NCBI GenBank assembly: GCA_949287305.1
Contig: CASEFX010000007.1
Location: 108,548-172,547, forward strand
Reading direction: 5' to 3'
DNA: 64,000 nt
Origin: an uncultured Sutterella sp.
Lineage (GTDB): Bacteria > Pseudomonadota > Gammaproteobacteria > Burkholderiales > Burkholderiaceae_F
In this document: one piece after another, positions 25,472 to 36,834 of the stretch
Position numbering within the stretch: position 1 is the first letter of the stretch
Layout: every line of letters begins with the position of its first letter
The notes under the pieces: model-generated
What the model saw: only the letters and a program-made list of their open reading frames with translations
What the model was told of the DNA's origin: nothing
The model's database searches: none
Made by a program: the position numbers and the translations under genes

Positions 25472-26965
25472 TCAGTCTTTCGTTCGTCCGGTGTCGGTCG
25501 GGCGGAAAAAGAGCGCGAGGCGCTCGGCCGGCTCGGGCGGCGTGAGAAGCGACCCGACGACAAAGAGCACGCAGGAAACCGCGATCCCCACCGTCACGAC
25601 GTGCGTGCCGAAGGGATGAAAGTTCGCAAAGGACGCCCAGAGATAGGCGGCCAGGCCTCCGACGACGGCGACGAGCGCTCCGCGGCCCGTCGCGCGGCGC
25701 CAGAAGAGGCTTGCGACGAGCGGAAAGAGAAAGGCCGTCTCGAGTCCGCCGAAGGCGATGAGGTTGATCCAGACGACGATGTCGGCGGGATAGAGCGCAA
25801 AGAGAAGCGCAATCATCCCCATCACGAAGGTCGCGCCCCAGGAGAGGCGGAAAAGAAGCTTCGGACGGTCGGGGACGAGTCCCTCCTTGCGCAGCAGATC
25901 CTGCACGAGCGCGGACGAGGCGTTGAGCATGAGGGAGCTCACGGTTGAAAGCGTCGCGGCGAGCGGCCCCACGAGCGTGAGCCCCGCCCAGAAGGGCGAC
26001 ATGTGGTTGGCGATCAGGTAGGGAATGACGCTGTCGGTCGTCTCGCCGATGAGTTCCACAGGGAGATCCAGGACGCCCCGCGCAAGGACGCCGAGGAAGG
26101 TCATGCCGATCATGAGAAGGCCGCAGACGACGGTCCCGATCAGCATGGCGCGGTGGAGTTCGTCGCTTCGGCGGTAGGTGAGGCAGCGCATCGAGGAGTG
26201 CGGAAGCGCAACCGTTCCGAAACCCACCAGAATCCAGGCGGAAAGAAGCAGTCCCCAGGGAAGGGCTCCGCCCGCGTTCGGGGTCGTGAGCGAGGGATCG
26301 ATCTTGGGGAGCGACAAAAGAAGGGCTTCCAAGTCGCCGCCTCCCAGGTTCACGATCTCCCAGCCCAGAAGGAACATCCCGCCCACCATGAGGAGGGCGC
26401 AGATCGTGTCCGTGATGACGACCGCACGGTAGCCGCCCAAGGTCGTGTAGAAGACCGTGACGAGTCCGAAGAGTACGAGCCCCGCCTCGTAGGGAAGACC
26501 CGCCGCCGCGGCGAAGAGCCGCGCGCCGCCGATCAGCTGCCCCGTCATCATGGTGACGAAGGCGACGAGGAGCGTGAGCGCAAGAAGGCGCGCGAGCCAC
26601 GGATCGGCAAAGCGCGCGCGGATGAGGTCGATCACGGTGACGGCGCCGATGCGGTGGCCGACGAGCGCGAACTTCTTTCCGATCACGCCGAAGACCAAGA
26701 ACCCCGCGATGATCTGGGGCGCCGCGAAGACGACCCAGCCGAGGCCGAGCTGCCAGGCGACGCCCGGGCCCGACACGAAGGAGCTCACCGACCCGTAGGT
26801 GGCGATCATGCTCATGGCGAGGACGAAGCCCTCGAGATTGCGGTCGGAGAGATAGAAGTCCTCGAGCGACTTTTCCGTCGTCTTCCGGTTCTCGAGCCAG
26901 ATCGACGTGAGAAGGAGCATCAAAAGGAAGAGAACGATCGGCAGGAAAAGAAGGAGTTCCCTCAT
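25472..26965 (-). CDS. panF: Sodium/pantothenate symporter
   Basis: A 497-residue inner-membrane protein of the sodium:solute symporter family, with about 12-13 hydrophobic segments. PanF-like blocks include SVSSFVSGPGVAWQLGLGWV, IGKKFALVGHRIGAVTVIDL and LVAFVTMMTGQLIGGARL. It imports pantothenate, the coenzyme A precursor, with Na+. It overlaps the upstream yhdT-like gene by four bases (ATGA), the same pair as in E. coli, which supports the call. Confidence 0.9.
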   Translation of the reverse strand: MRELLLFLPIVLFLLMLLLTSIWLENRKTTEKSLEDFYLSDRNLEGFVLAMSMIATYGSVSSFVSGPGVAWQLGLGWVVFAAPQIIAGFLVFGVIGKKFALVGHRIGAVTVIDLIRARFADPWLARLLALTLLVAFVTMMTGQLIGGARLFAAAAGLPYEAGLVLFGLVTVFYTTLGGYRAVVITDTICALLMVGGMFLLGWEIVNLGGGDLEALLLSLPKIDPSLTTPNAGGALPWGLLLSAWILVGFGTVALPHSSMRCLTYRRSDELHRAMLIGTVVCGLLMIGMTFLGVLARGVLDLPVELIGETTDSVIPYLIANHMSPFWAGLTLVGPLAATLSTVSSLMLNASSALVQDLLRKEGLVPDRPKLLFRLSWGATFVMGMIALLFALYPADIVVWINLIAFGGLETAFLFPLVASLFWRRATGRGALVAVVGGLAAYLWASFANFHPFGTHVVTVGIAVSCVLFVVGSLLTPPEPAERLALFFRPTDTGRTKD

Positions 26966-27249
26966 GCTTCGTCCTCCTTGACGTCACGCCGGGAAAAGTC
27001 CAGGTTTCCCGAACGGAAGACGAAGCGCACGAGCCACCAGACGACGGCGACGGAAAGAACGTAACCCCCGATCACGGCCGCCCAGAACCAGAGGGGGAGA
27101 CCGCCGGCGAGGCGGTCGGAATCCTGGAAAAGCGCGATCGCGCCCCAGAAGAAGAGAGCCACGAGAAGGGCGCCCGCGAACGTGGCGCGGGCCTCCCGGT
27201 CGGCGTTCTCCAGAGCTTCGTAATAGGCTTTGTCGTCGGTGTGCGTCAT
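26962..27249 (-). CDS. yhdT: YhdT-family small membrane protein
   Basis: A 95-residue protein with two membrane segments (ATFAGALLVALFFWGAIALF and a second one around FWAAVIGGYVLSVAVVWW). It matches the YhdT/DUF997 family in size and in its position directly before panF. Function unknown; it may assist the symporter. Start 27249 (MTHTDDKAYYEAL) is chosen because residues before it are not conserved-looking. The ribosome-binding site is weak. Confidence 0.8.
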   Translation of the reverse strand: MTHTDDKAYYEALENADREARATFAGALLVALFFWGAIALFQDSDRLAGGLPLWFWAAVIGGYVLSVAVVWWLVRFVFRSGNLDFSRRDVKEDEA

Positions 27250-27522
27250 GGAGGGCGTAGAAAACGAAAATTCGAACGAGCGAAATGCCGAAAAATGGGG
27301 AGGCATTCGCACGCAATCGGCTAAAATAGCGTGCTCTTGTCGGACGGCAAGACCGCTTTGCGCGTCGAAAAAGCGACGCGGGGAGCCTCACTATAACGCG
27401 AAACCGGGACGGGCCCCATGCCCGAGACGTCCCGTTCGCGCGCGGGGCGACTTCGGGCGGTTCCTTTCCCTTCGGCGCGTCGAGCCTTTTTCTCCGCGCC
27501 CGCCGTCCCTTTCCACTGATTC

Positions 27523-29322
<1,800 letters not shown>

Positions 29323-29334
29323 GGGAGACCCAAG

Positions 29335-30225
29335 GTGAATTTCGCACTGATTCTTTTCATCCTCACGGTGGTGACGGGGATTTTCTACGTCGCCGAGCGC
29401 ATGAAGTTCCTGCCCGAGCGCCGCGCCAAGGCCGAGGAGGCCGTGCGCCGCTTCGAAGAGGACAACCACGAGGCGCTCGACCGCATGGAGCCGAGCGTCG
29501 TCGACGCCCGCAACGATCTGCGCGCGAAGCTTCTGCGCCAGCCCTGGTGGCTCGAGTACACGGCCGGGCTCTTTCCGGTGATCGCGATCGTCTTCCTCCT
29601 TCGCAGCTTCCTCTTCGAGCCCTTCCGCATTCCGTCGGGCTCGATGCTCCCGACGCTGCACGTCGGGGACTTCATCCTCGTCAACAAGTACGAATACGGT
29701 CTGCGCCTGCCGGTCGCGAACACGAAGGTGTTGGAAATCGGCGCGCCCAAGCGCGGCGACGTGATCGTCTTCCGCTATCCCGTCGACACGTCGATCGACT
29801 ACATCAAGCGCGTCGTGGGCGTGCCGGGCGACACGGTCGAATACCGCAACAAGGTGCTCTACGTGAACGGCGTCGAGCAGAAGCTCGCGGCGCCCCGCGA
29901 CTTCATCGACGAAAACACGATGGTGACCCTCACCGAGTACGACGAAACCCTGGGCGACGTCAACCACCTCGTCGCGTTTGACCACCGCCGTCCTTCGTGG
30001 GTGCCCGAAGGCGCGATCAGCAAGAAGGAGCCCTCCTGCACTTACAATGAGACGGGCTTCATATGCAAGGTGCCCGAAGGCCACTACTTCGCGATGGGGG
30101 ACAACCGCGACAACAGCGAGGACAGCCGCTACTGGGGCTTCGTTCCGGACGAAAACCTGGTGGGGCGCGCGGTCCTCATCTGGGCCAACTTCGGCGACAT
30201 GTCGCGCGTGGGCGGTTTCCGCTAA
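29335..30225 (+). CDS. lepB: Signal peptidase I
   Basis: A 296-residue membrane protease that removes Sec and Tat signal peptides. Two N-terminal membrane segments (FALILFILTVVTGIFYVA and VIAIVFLLRSFLF). Catalytic Ser is in RIPSGSMLPTL (about residue 102) and Lys in SIDYIKRVVGVPGD (about 160). The box GDNRDNSEDSRYWGFVP is near the C-terminus. It starts with GTG 29335 after AAGGGAGACCCAAG. Confidence 0.95.
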   Translation: MNFALILFILTVVTGIFYVAERMKFLPERRAKAEEAVRRFEEDNHEALDRMEPSVVDARNDLRAKLLRQPWWLEYTAGLFPVIAIVFLLRSFLFEPFRIPSGSMLPTLHVGDFILVNKYEYGLRLPVANTKVLEIGAPKRGDVIVFRYPVDTSIDYIKRVVGVPGDTVEYRNKVLYVNGVEQKLAAPRDFIDENTMVTLTEYDETLGDVNHLVAFDHRRPSWVPEGAISKKEPSCTYNETGFICKVPEGHYFAMGDNRDNSEDSRYWGFVPDENLVGRAVLIWANFGDMSRVGGFR

Positions 30226-30241
30226 AATCCCTCTCTTTCCC

Positions 30242-30344
30242 GAACGCGGAGCGGCATCGTTCCGCGTTCTCCTTACCACCCCGCTCCCCGCAGTGCGGAG
30301 CGGGCGTTAGAAAGCCGCCTGAGGAATCAAGCCGCTTTCTAACG
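30242..30344 (+). promoter_or_regulatory. Three-hairpin leader before rnc
   Basis: Three stems fill the lepB-rnc gap: 30242-30250 with 30261-30269 (9 bp), 30280-30287 with 30297-30304 (8 bp) and a perfect 10-bp stem CGTTAGAAAG/CTTTCTAACG (30305-30314 with 30335-30344), extendable by one pair. The last stem ends 20 bases before the rnc ATG. In E. coli a stem-loop leader of rnc is cut by RNase III itself, and this region could do the same. Confidence 0.6.
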
Positions 30345-30363
30345 GTCGACATTCGGAGACGAC

Positions 30364-31059
30364 ATGCTTTCACTCGACCAACTCGAAGAACGCATCGGCT
30401 ATGCGTTCCAAAACAAGAAACTTCTCGATCGGGCGCGCACGCACCGATCGTTTTCGGCCGACCACAACGAACGCCTCGAATTCCTCGGTGACTCGGTTCT
30501 GAACTGCGTGATCGGGAACGCCCTCTTTTTGCGCGACCGCCACTTCACCGAGGGCGACCTCTCGCGCGTGCGCGCGAACCTCGTGTGCGAGAAGATGCTC
30601 AACACGATCGGCCGCCGCGTGGGGGTTTCCGACTTCCTGCGCATGGGCGAGGGCGAAATGCGAAACGGCGGCGCCGAGCGTCCGTCGATCATCGCCGACG
30701 CCATGGAGGCGATCTTCGGCGCGGTCTTTGCCGAAGCCGGCTTTGAGGCGGCCCAGGAAGTGATCCTGCGCCTCTACGAGCCGATTCTGACGGGCCTCAC
30801 CCCCGAACAGCTGAGCAAGGACCCGAAGACGCGTCTTCAGGAAATGCTGCAGGGCCTTCATCTGCCTCGCCCCGAATACGACATCGTCGAAGTGCGGGGG
30901 CTTGCGCACGATCAGACCTTCGTGACGAGCTGCCGCATCGCCTCGATGGAAGTCGAGACGACGGGCACCGCCTCGTCGCGCCGCGGCGCCGAACAGGAAG
31001 CCGCCCGCAAGGCGCTTGAAATTCTTGCCGAGCGCGATCTTCGCCGCTATCGGAAATAA
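30364..31059 (+). CDS. rnc: Ribonuclease III
   Basis: A 231-residue double-strand RNA endonuclease. The signature NERLEFLGDSVLN is near residue 37, the second acidic site in DAMEAIFGAVFAEAG, and the C-terminal dsRNA-binding domain begins near KTRLQEMLQG and ends SSRRGAEQEAARKAL. It processes rRNA precursors and structured mRNAs. Followed by era after 17 bases. Confidence 0.97.
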   Translation: MLSLDQLEERIGYAFQNKKLLDRARTHRSFSADHNERLEFLGDSVLNCVIGNALFLRDRHFTEGDLSRVRANLVCEKMLNTIGRRVGVSDFLRMGEGEMRNGGAERPSIIADAMEAIFGAVFAEAGFEAAQEVILRLYEPILTGLTPEQLSKDPKTRLQEMLQGLHLPRPEYDIVEVRGLAHDQTFVTSCRIASMEVETTGTASSRRGAEQEAARKALEILAERDLRRYRK

Positions 31060-31076
31060 CCGCCGGAGAAAATGCC

Positions 31077-32033
31077 ATGACGACGGAACAGAACGACAAC
31101 CTCGAGGCGATGCTCTCGAACCTCAACCTTTCCACGCCCGCCGTGCCCGAAGGTTTCCGCTGCGGCTACGTCGCCGTCATCGGACGCCCCAACGTCGGGA
31201 AGTCGACGCTCATCAACGCGCTCATCGGCGAAAAGGTGTCGATTACGTCTCGAAAGCCCCAGACGACGCGCGACCGCGTCCTCGGCGTCGTGACGAAGGA
31301 GGACGCGCAGTACGTCTTCGTCGACACGCCGGGCTTTCAGACGAAGGAGGGCTCGCAACTCATCCGCCGCATGAACCGCACGGTCCGCTCGACCCTCGCC
31401 GACGTCGACGCCGTGATCTTCGTGATCGAAGCGAACAGCTGGCGCCCGGCGGACCTTGAAGTCCTCAAGCTTTTGCCGCGCGACGCGAAGAACGTGATCC
31501 TGGCCCTCAACAAGACGGACCTCTCGAAAAACCGCGACGCGCTTTTGCCGCTGATGGCCGCGTCGATGGAGAAGTTCCCGTTCGCGGCGATCGTGCCGGT
31601 CTCGGCCGAAAAGGGCCGTCAGCTCCCGGAACTCCTCGAGGAAGTGAAGAAGTTCCTCCCCGAGAGCGTTCCCTACTTTGATCCGGATCTCTACACGGAC
31701 CGCTCTCCCCGTTACATGGCGGCCGAAACGATCCGCGAAAAGGCCTTCCGCCTGCTCGGCGACGAACTTCCCTACGGCGTCGCCGTCACGATCGACAAGT
31801 GGTCGGAAACGGACGAGGGCGCCGAAATCATCGCGGGCCTCATCGTCGAGCGCGAAAGCCACAAGGCGATCGTGATCGGGGAGAAGGGCGGCAAGCTTCG
31901 CGAAATCTCGCGCCTGGCGCGCGCCGACATCGCGACGATGCTCGGCAAGCGCGTCTACCTCGAAGTGTGGGTGCGCGTGCGCCGCGGTTGGTCCGACGAC
32001 GTGAAGGCCCTGAAGACCCTCGGATATGACTGA
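31077..32033 (+). CDS. era: GTPase Era
   Basis: A 318-residue GTPase needed for 16S rRNA maturation and 30S assembly. GTP-binding motifs GRPNVGKSTLINALIG, DTPGFQ and NKTD are present, then a KH RNA-binding domain (IVIGEKGGKLREISRLARADI). There are about 20 extra N-terminal residues compared with E. coli Era. Its end overlaps recO by eight bases. Confidence 0.97.
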   Translation: MTTEQNDNLEAMLSNLNLSTPAVPEGFRCGYVAVIGRPNVGKSTLINALIGEKVSITSRKPQTTRDRVLGVVTKEDAQYVFVDTPGFQTKEGSQLIRRMNRTVRSTLADVDAVIFVIEANSWRPADLEVLKLLPRDAKNVILALNKTDLSKNRDALLPLMAASMEKFPFAAIVPVSAEKGRQLPELLEEVKKFLPESVPYFDPDLYTDRSPRYMAAETIREKAFRLLGDELPYGVAVTIDKWSETDEGAEIIAGLIVERESHKAIVIGEKGGKLREISRLARADIATMLGKRVYLEVWVRVRRGWSDDVKALKTLGYD

Positions 32034-32856
32034 TCCACGGCGTCGCGGGACGACGGGTTCGCAGCTCGAGCGAAGCTCGACGCTTGCGAACGTGCTCTGG
32101 CGCAATCGCGCGGTGGCCGAGCGTCTCGCGGAATTCGAGGAGGCGGCTTCGGGCGCAAAGCGGGGAGCGGCCGCCCGGGTCAACCGGGAGCCGGGCTTCA
32201 TTCTCCATTCGCGCCCCTGGAGCGAGTCGAGCCTTCTTCTGGACGTGCTCACCCGCGACTACGGCCGCGTCTTTCTCGTCGCCAAGGGCGCCAAGCGCCC
32301 TTCGGCGCAGTACCGTGGCCTTCTTCAGGCCTTCTGCCCGCTGCTCTTTACCTGGAGCGGGAAGAAGGAGGCGAAGAACCTCATCCGCGTCGACTGGCTC
32401 GGAAGCCTCGAGCCCGTCGACGGAGAAGGGCTCTTTTCGGGCTTTTACGTCAACGAACTCATTCTCCGCTTCACCGAACGCGAGGACCCGCACGAGGGGC
32501 TCTTCGACGCCTACGTGAAGGTGCTCGCGGCGCTCTCGGGCCCGGCCGCGCGGCGGCAGCCGGCGCTTCGCAACTTCGAGACGGCGCTTCTTTCCATGCT
32601 CGGCTGGGCGATCGTGCGCGACCGCGCCGACGCGCCCCGCTACCGCTTTTCCGAGGGACGCCTCGAAGGAGTCGACGCTCCGGCGGGCGAGGGACTCTTT
32701 TCGAGGACATCCGTTGAAGCGCTCCTTTCGGGGACCTTCGGCCCCGAAGTCGACATGCGCGAAGTGCGCCGCCTCATCCGCACGGTGATCGACTACCACA
32801 TGGACGGACGCGACGTGAACACGCGGCGCGTTCTCTCAGAATTGCGACAGTACTGA
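32026..32856 (+). CDS. recO: DNA repair protein RecO
   Basis: A 276-residue protein of the RecFOR gap-repair pathway, which loads RecA on SSB-coated DNA. The OB-fold begins GFILHSRPWSESSLLLDVLTRDYG near residue 57, and the C-terminal helical domain contains RRQPALRNFETALLSMLGW. There are about 50 additional N-terminal residues, which could be a real extension or a too-early start; ATG 32026 overlaps the era stop, as expected for coupling. Confidence 0.92.
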   Translation: MTDPRRRGTTGSQLERSSTLANVLWRNRAVAERLAEFEEAASGAKRGAAARVNREPGFILHSRPWSESSLLLDVLTRDYGRVFLVAKGAKRPSAQYRGLLQAFCPLLFTWSGKKEAKNLIRVDWLGSLEPVDGEGLFSGFYVNELILRFTEREDPHEGLFDAYVKVLAALSGPAARRQPALRNFETALLSMLGWAIVRDRADAPRYRFSEGRLEGVDAPAGEGLFSRTSVEALLSGTFGPEVDMREVRRLIRTVIDYHMDGRDVNTRRVLSELRQY

Positions 32857-32949
32857 ACAAAAAGCCCTTGACGGGGCCGCACCAAGACAATCCCGCGCAG
32901 GTGTATCCTACGGAATCAGCTCCGCGGACCAACAAATTTACTTAGGAAC

Positions 32950-33951
32950 ATGACGGCACAGGAAATCGTTCGAAGCCTCGGCCCCGTATGCATCGACCTC
33001 GAAGGGACGACGCTCACCGAACGGGAAGAAAACCTCTTGAAGCATCCGCTCGTCGGGATGGTGATCCTCTTTACGCGCAACTACACGTCGCGCGATCAGC
33101 TCGCCGAACTGACGGCGGCGATTCATGAGCGCCGCCCGGGGATCGTCATCGCGGTCGACCATGAAGGCGGCCGCGTGCAGCGCTTCCGCGAGGGCTTCAC
33201 GCAGATTCCCTCGATGCGCGAACTTGCGGCGGGGCCGAACGTCGCCGCGCGCTACCGCGCCGCGGGCGTGGTCCTCGCGCACGAACTGCGCATGGCGGGG
33301 GTCGACATGACCTTCGCCCCCGTGCTCGACGTCGACTACGGCCGCTCGGGCGTGATCGGCGACCGCAGTCTCGGCACGACCCCGGCACTGGTGACGAACC
33401 ACGCGCGAAGCCTCATCGACGGTCTCGCCGAGGCCGGCATGGCCGCCTGCGGCAAGCACTTCCCCGGCCACGGCTGGGCGGAGGCGGACAGCCACACGAC
33501 GCTGCCGCGCGACGAGCGGCCCGCCGACAAGGTGCTGCGCGACGCCGAACCCTATCGGCTCCTCACGGGGCTTCCCGCCGTCATGACGGCGCACGTCGCC
33601 TACGACGCCTTCCAGGGCGAAATCGCCACCTTCTCCTCGGGACTTCTGAAGGACGTTCTGCGTCAGAAGTTCGGCTTCACGGGACTCGTCTTCTCGGACG
33701 ACCTCACGATGAAGGGCGCGGGCGAGAGCCCCATCGAAGAGCGCGCGGCCCGCGCGCTCGCGGCGGGCTGCGACGTGCTCCTCGCCTGCAACCATCCCGC
33801 CGAAATGGACCGGCTTCTCGAACACCTCGTCTGGGAGCGCAACGACGCCTTCCACACGCGCTTCATGAAGATTCTTCCGGGTGAGGATCTCGTCACGCCC
33901 ACGCGTTACGAGGATGCGCTCGGACTCCTTCCGACCGCCGCGGCGGCCTGA
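32950..33951 (+). CDS. nagZ: Beta-N-acetylhexosaminidase
   Basis: A 333-residue GH3 enzyme that removes GlcNAc from anhydro-muropeptides during cell-wall recycling in the cytoplasm. The NagZ motif KHFPGHGWAEADSHTTLP (with the catalytic Asp-His dyad) and the nucleophile Asp in FSDDLTMKGA are present. AGGA precedes ATG 32950. In many betaproteobacteria pdxJ and acpS separate recO from nagZ; here they are missing. Confidence 0.95.
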   Translation: MTAQEIVRSLGPVCIDLEGTTLTEREENLLKHPLVGMVILFTRNYTSRDQLAELTAAIHERRPGIVIAVDHEGGRVQRFREGFTQIPSMRELAAGPNVAARYRAAGVVLAHELRMAGVDMTFAPVLDVDYGRSGVIGDRSLGTTPALVTNHARSLIDGLAEAGMAACGKHFPGHGWAEADSHTTLPRDERPADKVLRDAEPYRLLTGLPAVMTAHVAYDAFQGEIATFSSGLLKDVLRQKFGFTGLVFSDDLTMKGAGESPIEERAARALAAGCDVLLACNHPAEMDRLLEHLVWERNDAFHTRFMKILPGEDLVTPTRYEDALGLLPTAAAA

Positions 33952-33974
33952 GAAATTTGGATTAAGGAGGGACC

Positions 33975-35177
33975 ATGATCATTCAATCCCTGCTCGACAC
34001 GGATCTCTACAAGTTCACGATGCAGCAGTGCGTGCTGCATCAGTTCCCGGCGGCCGAAGTGGCCTACCGCTTCAAGTGCCGAACGCCGGGCATCGATCTG
34101 CGTCCCTTCCTTGCCGAACTCCAGGCGGAAATCGATTCGCTCTGCAGCCTCTACTTCCGCGAGGAAGAGCTCGCCTATCTCGCGGGGCTGCGCTTCATGA
34201 AGTCGGACTTCATCGAGTTCCTGAGCCTCTTTCACCTGAAGCGCAAGTACGTCACGGTCGAGGCGAGCGACGACTTCCCCTGCGGGATCGACATCCGCGT
34301 CGAGGGGCCGTGGCTCCATACGATCCTCTTTGAGATTCCGATCCTCGCGATCGTGAACGAGGTCTATTTCCGCAACCGCTATCCCGATCTCTCGGACGAC
34401 GAGGGCCTCGCGCGCCTCGACGCCAAGATCGACCTCATCCTCAACGAACCCGACAACGAAGACCTGCGCATTTCCGACTACGGCACGCGCCGGCGCTTCT
34501 CGCGCGACTGGCAGGACCGGGTCGTGGGCGTTCTGAAGAATCGCCTGGGCGACCACCTCGCGGGAACTTCCAACGTGGCGCTCGCCAGGAAGTACGGTCT
34601 CATTCCGCTCGGCACGATGGCGCACGAATACCTGCAGGCCTGTCAGGCCCTGGGCCCCCGTCTTCGCGACAGCCAGGTCTACGGCTTTGAAATGTGGGCC
34701 AAGGAGTACCGCGGCGACCTCGGCATTGCGCTTTCCGACGTCTACGGGTCGGAACCCTTCTTCCGGGACTTCGACATGTTCTTCTGCAAGCTCTTTGACG
34801 GCGCGCGCCACGATTCGGGGGATCCCTTCCTCTGGGGCGAGCGCATGATCGAGCACTGGAGAAAGAACAAGTGCGACCCGCGAAGCAAGACCCTCATCTT
34901 CTCGGACGGCCTCTCCGTGCCGCGCGTGATCGACCTCTACCGGCGCTTCCACGGACGCGTGAGGCTCGGTTTCGGCATCGGCACCAATTTGATGAATGAC
35001 AAAGGACCCACTCCCCTTAACGTTGTCATTAAAATGGTACGGGCGAACGGGCAACCCGTGGCGAAAATTTCCGATGCGCCCGAGAAGGGCATGTGCGAGG
35101 ACGAAAGCTATCTTCGCTACCTTCGTCAGGTCTTCGGAATTCCGGAACCGCTCGATGCTCCGAATCGCGCCAAATAA
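33975..35177 (+). CDS. pncB: Nicotinate phosphoribosyltransferase
   Basis: A 400-residue enzyme joining nicotinate and PRPP for NAD salvage. Family blocks: [20 protein letters not shown] at the N-terminus, [22 protein letters not shown] and [17 protein letters not shown]. Good ribosome-binding site TAAGGAGGGACC. It follows nagZ after 23 bases. Confidence 0.96.
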   Translation: MIIQSLLDTDLYKFTMQQCVLHQFPAAEVAYRFKCRTPGIDLRPFLAELQAEIDSLCSLYFREEELAYLAGLRFMKSDFIEFLSLFHLKRKYVTVEASDDFPCGIDIRVEGPWLHTILFEIPILAIVNEVYFRNRYPDLSDDEGLARLDAKIDLILNEPDNEDLRISDYGTRRRFSRDWQDRVVGVLKNRLGDHLAGTSNVALARKYGLIPLGTMAHEYLQACQALGPRLRDSQVYGFEMWAKEYRGDLGIALSDVYGSEPFFRDFDMFFCKLFDGARHDSGDPFLWGERMIEHWRKNKCDPRSKTLIFSDGLSVPRVIDLYRRFHGRVRLGFGIGTNLMNDKGPTPLNVVIKMVRANGQPVAKISDAPEKGMCEDESYLRYLRQVFGIPEPLDAPNRAK

Positions 35178-35360
35178 TTCGAAATTGAGAAAAATGACGG
35201 ATTTTCGCTGATCTTTTCGTGAAGATCGTGTAAGTTCATGCTTCGCGGCGGAATGACCATCGAGCCGAAGAGAGCGTTCCGCCTTTTTTCCAAACCCCTG
35301 ACGCCGACCCGTTTGTCCCTCGAATATCGACGGGCGGCGTTCTTCTCCGGGAGTTTCATC

Positions 35361-36779
35361 GTGTCTCTTACGACTCTGCGTCGGGCGGCCCTGGGCTCGC
35401 TTCTTCTTCTGCCTGGTCTCGCCCTCGCTTCCGAAGGCATGAACGGTGCCGAGCTCAGTCTTCCCTGGGCCATTCCGTTCGCCGGCATTCTTCTCTCCAT
35501 CGCGCTCTTTCCTCTTTTCCTGCCGAGTTTCTGGCACCACCATTTCGGCAAGGTCTCGCTCTTCTGGGCCGTGGCCTGTGCCGTTCCGCTCGGTCTCGCC
35601 TTCGGCGCCTCCGCCGCCTTTGACGAGGTGATCCACATTCTCCTCGCCGACTATCTGCCCTTCCTTATCTTCGTGGGCGCCCTCTTTACGGTCGCGGGCG
35701 GCATTCACGTGCGCGGCAGCTTCGTGGGCCGTCCGATCGTGAACACGGTCTTCCTGGGGCTCGGCGCCGTTCTGGCGAATCTCATGGGTACGACGGGCGC
35801 CGCGATGCTCCTCATCCGTCCGCTCATCTCCGCGAACGAAGGGCGCACGCGCAAGATCCACACCTTCATCTTCTTCATCTTCCTCGTGGCCAACGTGGGG
35901 GGCGCGCTCACGCCGCTCGGCGACCCGCCTCTCTTCCTCGGCTTCCTGCGCGGCGTCGAATTCTTCTGGACGGCCGAACACCTCTTTGCGCCGTGGATCT
36001 TCACGGTGGCGATCCTTCTTGCGATCTACTTCGCGATCGACTCCTTCATGTTCAAGAAGGACGTGGCCGCGGGCGAATTCCGTCCCTCGGAAGAAAAGAA
36101 GGCCTTCGGCATCGACGGCAAGATCAACATTCTCTTCCTCGCCGTGATCGTCTCGGCCGTGCTCATGTCGGGCATCTGGAATCCGGGCGTGGAATTCACC
36201 TTCCTCGGCGTGCACTTCACGCTGCAGAACATCGCGCGCGACGTGATCTTCATCGCCACGGCGGGCGCCTCGGTCGCGCTCACGGCCAAGAGCGTGCGCG
36301 AAGCCAACCAGTTCACCTGGGATCCGATCCTGGAAGTGGGCAAGCTCTTCTTCGGCATCTTCGTGTGCATGGTGCCGGTCCTCAAGATGCTCGCCGCGAG
36401 CGATCAGGGCGCCTTCGCGCCGCTCGTCGCGCTCGTCTCGAACCCCGACGGCTCGTTCAACAACACCTTCTACTTCTGGCTCACGGGCTCGATGTCGGCC
36501 TTCCTTGACAACGCGCCGACCTATCTCGCCTACTTCAGCCTGGCGGGCGGCGATCCTGTCGAACTGATGACCACGCACTCGCACACCCTGATGGCGATTT
36601 CGCTCGGTTCCGTCTTCATGGGTGCCATGACCTACATCGGGAACGCGCCCAACTTCATGACGGTCGCGATCTGCAACGAGCGCGGCGTCAAGATGCCGAC
36701 CTTCTTCGGCTACATGATCTGGTCGGTCGGGATCCTCGGTCCGGTCTTCCTCGTGATGGATCTGGTCTTCGTCGCCTGA
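35361..36779 (+). CDS. nhaD: NhaD-type Na+/H+ antiporter
   Basis: A 472-residue membrane protein of the ion transporter superfamily (NhaD/CitM type) with about 12 hydrophobic segments and a signal-like N-terminus (RRAALGSLLLLPGLALA). Family blocks: GTTGAAMLLIRPLI, VANVGGALTPLGDPPLFLGFLRGV and SAFLDNAPTYLAYF. It exports Na+ in exchange for protons. I chose GTG 35361, preceded by GGGAG. An in-frame ATG at 35238 would add 41 residues without a ribosome-binding site. Confidence 0.82.
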   Translation: MSLTTLRRAALGSLLLLPGLALASEGMNGAELSLPWAIPFAGILLSIALFPLFLPSFWHHHFGKVSLFWAVACAVPLGLAFGASAAFDEVIHILLADYLPFLIFVGALFTVAGGIHVRGSFVGRPIVNTVFLGLGAVLANLMGTTGAAMLLIRPLISANEGRTRKIHTFIFFIFLVANVGGALTPLGDPPLFLGFLRGVEFFWTAEHLFAPWIFTVAILLAIYFAIDSFMFKKDVAAGEFRPSEEKKAFGIDGKINILFLAVIVSAVLMSGIWNPGVEFTFLGVHFTLQNIARDVIFIATAGASVALTAKSVREANQFTWDPILEVGKLFFGIFVCMVPVLKMLAASDQGAFAPLVALVSNPDGSFNNTFYFWLTGSMSAFLDNAPTYLAYFSLAGGDPVELMTTHSHTLMAISLGSVFMGAMTYIGNAPNFMTVAICNERGVKMPTFFGYMIWSVGILGPVFLVMDLVFVA

Positions 36780-36834
36780 TAACTTCCTTCGACACGCCCG
36801 AAAGTCCCGGTCCGGGATTTTCGGGCTTCTTCTT

